From Cellvibrio sp. (GTDB lineage Bacteria > Pseudomonadota > Gammaproteobacteria > Pseudomonadales > Cellvibrionaceae), in NCBI GenBank assembly GCA_016712405.1, contig JADJRD010000003.1, positions 486,501 through 550,500 on the forward strand: a stretch of DNA of 64,000 nucleotides, given 5' to 3'. The position numbers were made by a program, and so were the translations under genes. The notes below the pieces were generated by a model. It did not search any database. It was not told the DNA's origin and was given only the letters and a program-made list of their open reading frames with translations. Shown one piece after another: positions 62,528 through 64,000 of the stretch (position 1 is its first letter; each line of letters starts with the position of its first letter).

Positions 62528-64000
62528 TTGAACGATATCTCAAAAAACCTGCTCTTGTGGTTGGTAGTCTTGTTGGTTGTTATAAGTCTTTTCAGGAGCT
62601 TGAACACTAGCGAACCGACTTCTGACATGGCCTACACTGAATTCTTATCTGCTGTACGCAGTGATAGCGTGAGCAGTGTTGTCATCCAAGAAGAAATTAT
62701 TTCGGGGCTCAAAATTGATGGAACTAATTTCACAACAGTAAGGCCTTTAGTGTCCGATCCTAAATTGATGGACGATCTTTACAACCATAATGTTAAGGTT
62801 GAGGGTAAGCGTATTGAGCGTCCAGGCCTCTTATCTAATTTGTTGATTTCAATTGCGCCTGTTTTAATTATCCTCGCTATCTTTTGGTTTTTTATGCGTC
62901 AAATGCAGGGTGGTGCTGGTGGCAAAGGTGGGCCAATGAGTTTTGGCCGCAGCAAAGCCCGTTTGTTGGGTGAAGACCAGATCAAAACCACATTTGCCGA
63001 TGTGGCGGGTGTTGATGAAGCCAAAGAAGAGGTTTCGGAATTAGTGCAATATCTGCGCGATCCTTCCAAATTTCAAAAGCTCGGTGGCAAGATTCCGCGT
63101 GGTGTGTTGATGGTCGGCCCGCCGGGTACAGGTAAAACCCTTCTGGCAAAAGCCATTGCTGGCGAAGCCAAAGTGCCTTTCTTTCTATTTCCGGCTCTGA
63201 CTTCGTCGAAATGTTCGTCGGTGTGGGCGCCAGCCGTGTGCGCGATATGTTTGATCAAGCGAAAAACAATCGCCCTGCATTATTTTTATCGACGAGATAG
63301 ATGCTGTCGGTCGTCATCGTGGCGGTGGTCATGGTGGTGGTCACGACGAACGCGAACAAACCCTAAACCAGTTATTGGTTGAGATGGATGGTTTTGAGGG
63401 TAACGATGGCGTAATCATCATTGCGGCAACTAACCGTGCCGATGTCTTAGACAGAGCCTTACTTCGTCCCGGTCGTTTTGATCGTCAGGTTTATGTAGGT
63501 TTGCCGGATATTCGTGGCCGCGAGCAAATTCTGAAAGTGCATATGCGCAAAGTGCCTCTTGATGAGAGGGTTAGCCCATCAATTATTGCTCGCGGCACTC
63601 CTGGATTTTCGGGTGCAGAGTTGGCCAACTTGGTTAATGAAGCAGCCTTGATGGCGGCGCGTTCCAACAAGCGATTGGTCACTATGGAGGATTTTGAGCA
63701 AGCGCGCGATAAAATCATGATGGGAGCAGAGCGTAAATCCATGGTGATGAGCGAAAAAGAAAAAATTATGACGGCTTATCATGAGGCTGGGCATGCCATT
63801 GTGGGTTGCTTGGTGCCTGAACATGATCCAGTTCATAAAGTTACCATTATTCCTCGGGGAAGAGCCCTGGGTGTTACTCATTTTTTACCAGAGGATGACA
63901 AATACAGTCAAAGCCGGCTGCATCTTTTGGGTAACATTTCTGTTGCCTATGGTGGAAGGATTGCCGAGGAAATGATTTATGGTGCTGATGGTGTTTCGAC
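62528..64000 (+). CDS. ftsH: ATP-dependent zinc metalloprotease FtsH (two apparent frameshifts, edge-truncated)
   Basis: A membrane-anchored AAA protease that degrades damaged and short-lived proteins. Two N-terminal membrane helices (LLLWLVVLLVVISLF; APVLIILAIFWFFM), Walker A GPPGTGKTLLAKAIAG, the SRH-type AATNRADVLDRALLRPGRFD and the zinc motif HEAGH are present. T-runs at 63182-63184 and 63283-63287 are each one base short. Adding them restores [20 protein letters not shown] and PALFFIDEIDAVGRHRGGGH. The start is TTG 62528. The C-terminus lies beyond the window. Confidence 0.92.

Noticed and set aside
63182..63287. Programmed frameshifts in ftsH
   Set aside because: Two separate one-base losses in plain T-runs, in an essential gene, match the error pattern seen in seven other genes and have no slippery-site or pseudoknot context.

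Overview
The window looks like a chromosomal segment of a Cellvibrio-like, plant-polysaccharide-degrading gammaproteobacterium. The evidence is a GH67 alpha-glucuronidase close in layout to the Cellvibrio japonicus enzyme, a CE4-type deacetylase beside it, Pseudomonas-like gene order (rnt, pyrC, motY; ribBA, ribH, nusB, thiL, pgpA), a PA3496-like small protein and an OadGAB sodium pump. No tRNA, rRNA or CRISPR array was seen.

Layout. 1-4.1 kb is an AT-rich accessory patch: the end of panD, a decayed toxin-antitoxin pair, a palindromic repeat, three tandem mosaic paralogues each preceded by the same short remnant of an upstream reading frame, and a BRCT-like protein. 4.2-8.6 kb holds acs, a lipoprotein, a universal stress protein and rnt. 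8.6-11.6 kb has pyrC and motY with a REP-associated transposase and its REPs between them. 11.8-24.9 kb carries an ECF sigma/VWA pair, a PhoX-like protein, two secreted unknowns, dgt, a VanZ/jelly-roll protein, a RimK pair, a cupin and a degenerate sensor kinase. 25-26.9 kb has an Smr protein, a LacI-type sensor lacking its DNA-binding head, and peptidase debris.

The centrepiece is 27.0-38.7 kb. Nine co-directional, tightly packed genes encode a YjfI-like protein, PspA, a YqiJ-like membrane protein, a flotillin, a 1766-residue AAA ATPase, a rhomboid protease, a PLD-family protein, a TFIIB-type zinc-ribbon protein and a small TerB/EF-hand-like protein. An inverted repeat precedes the first gene. 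It reads as a membrane-surveillance or repair machine with proteolytic and phosphodiesterase modules.

38.7-47.8 kb is mostly minus strand: GNAT, S41 peptidase, DUF2288, HMG-CoA lyase, oadBAG, ubiX and membrane proteins. 47.9-54.0 kb is the riboflavin/nusB/thiL/pgpA/ribA cluster, followed by a DUF4160/DUF2442 pair, dapB and an FKBP. 54.0-57.6 kb (minus) has purK, purE and two LpxL-like acyltransferases. The window ends with a DUF481 outer-membrane protein, the glucuronidase, the deacetylase, yhbY and the start of ftsH.

Quality note: eight genes (acs, dgt, smr, the flotillin, ribBA, pgpA, agu, ftsH) are broken by one-base indels, nearly all in homopolymers; ftsH has two. The flanking frames are intact and conserved, so these are most likely sequencing or assembly errors. 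Each such gene is annotated here as one CDS.
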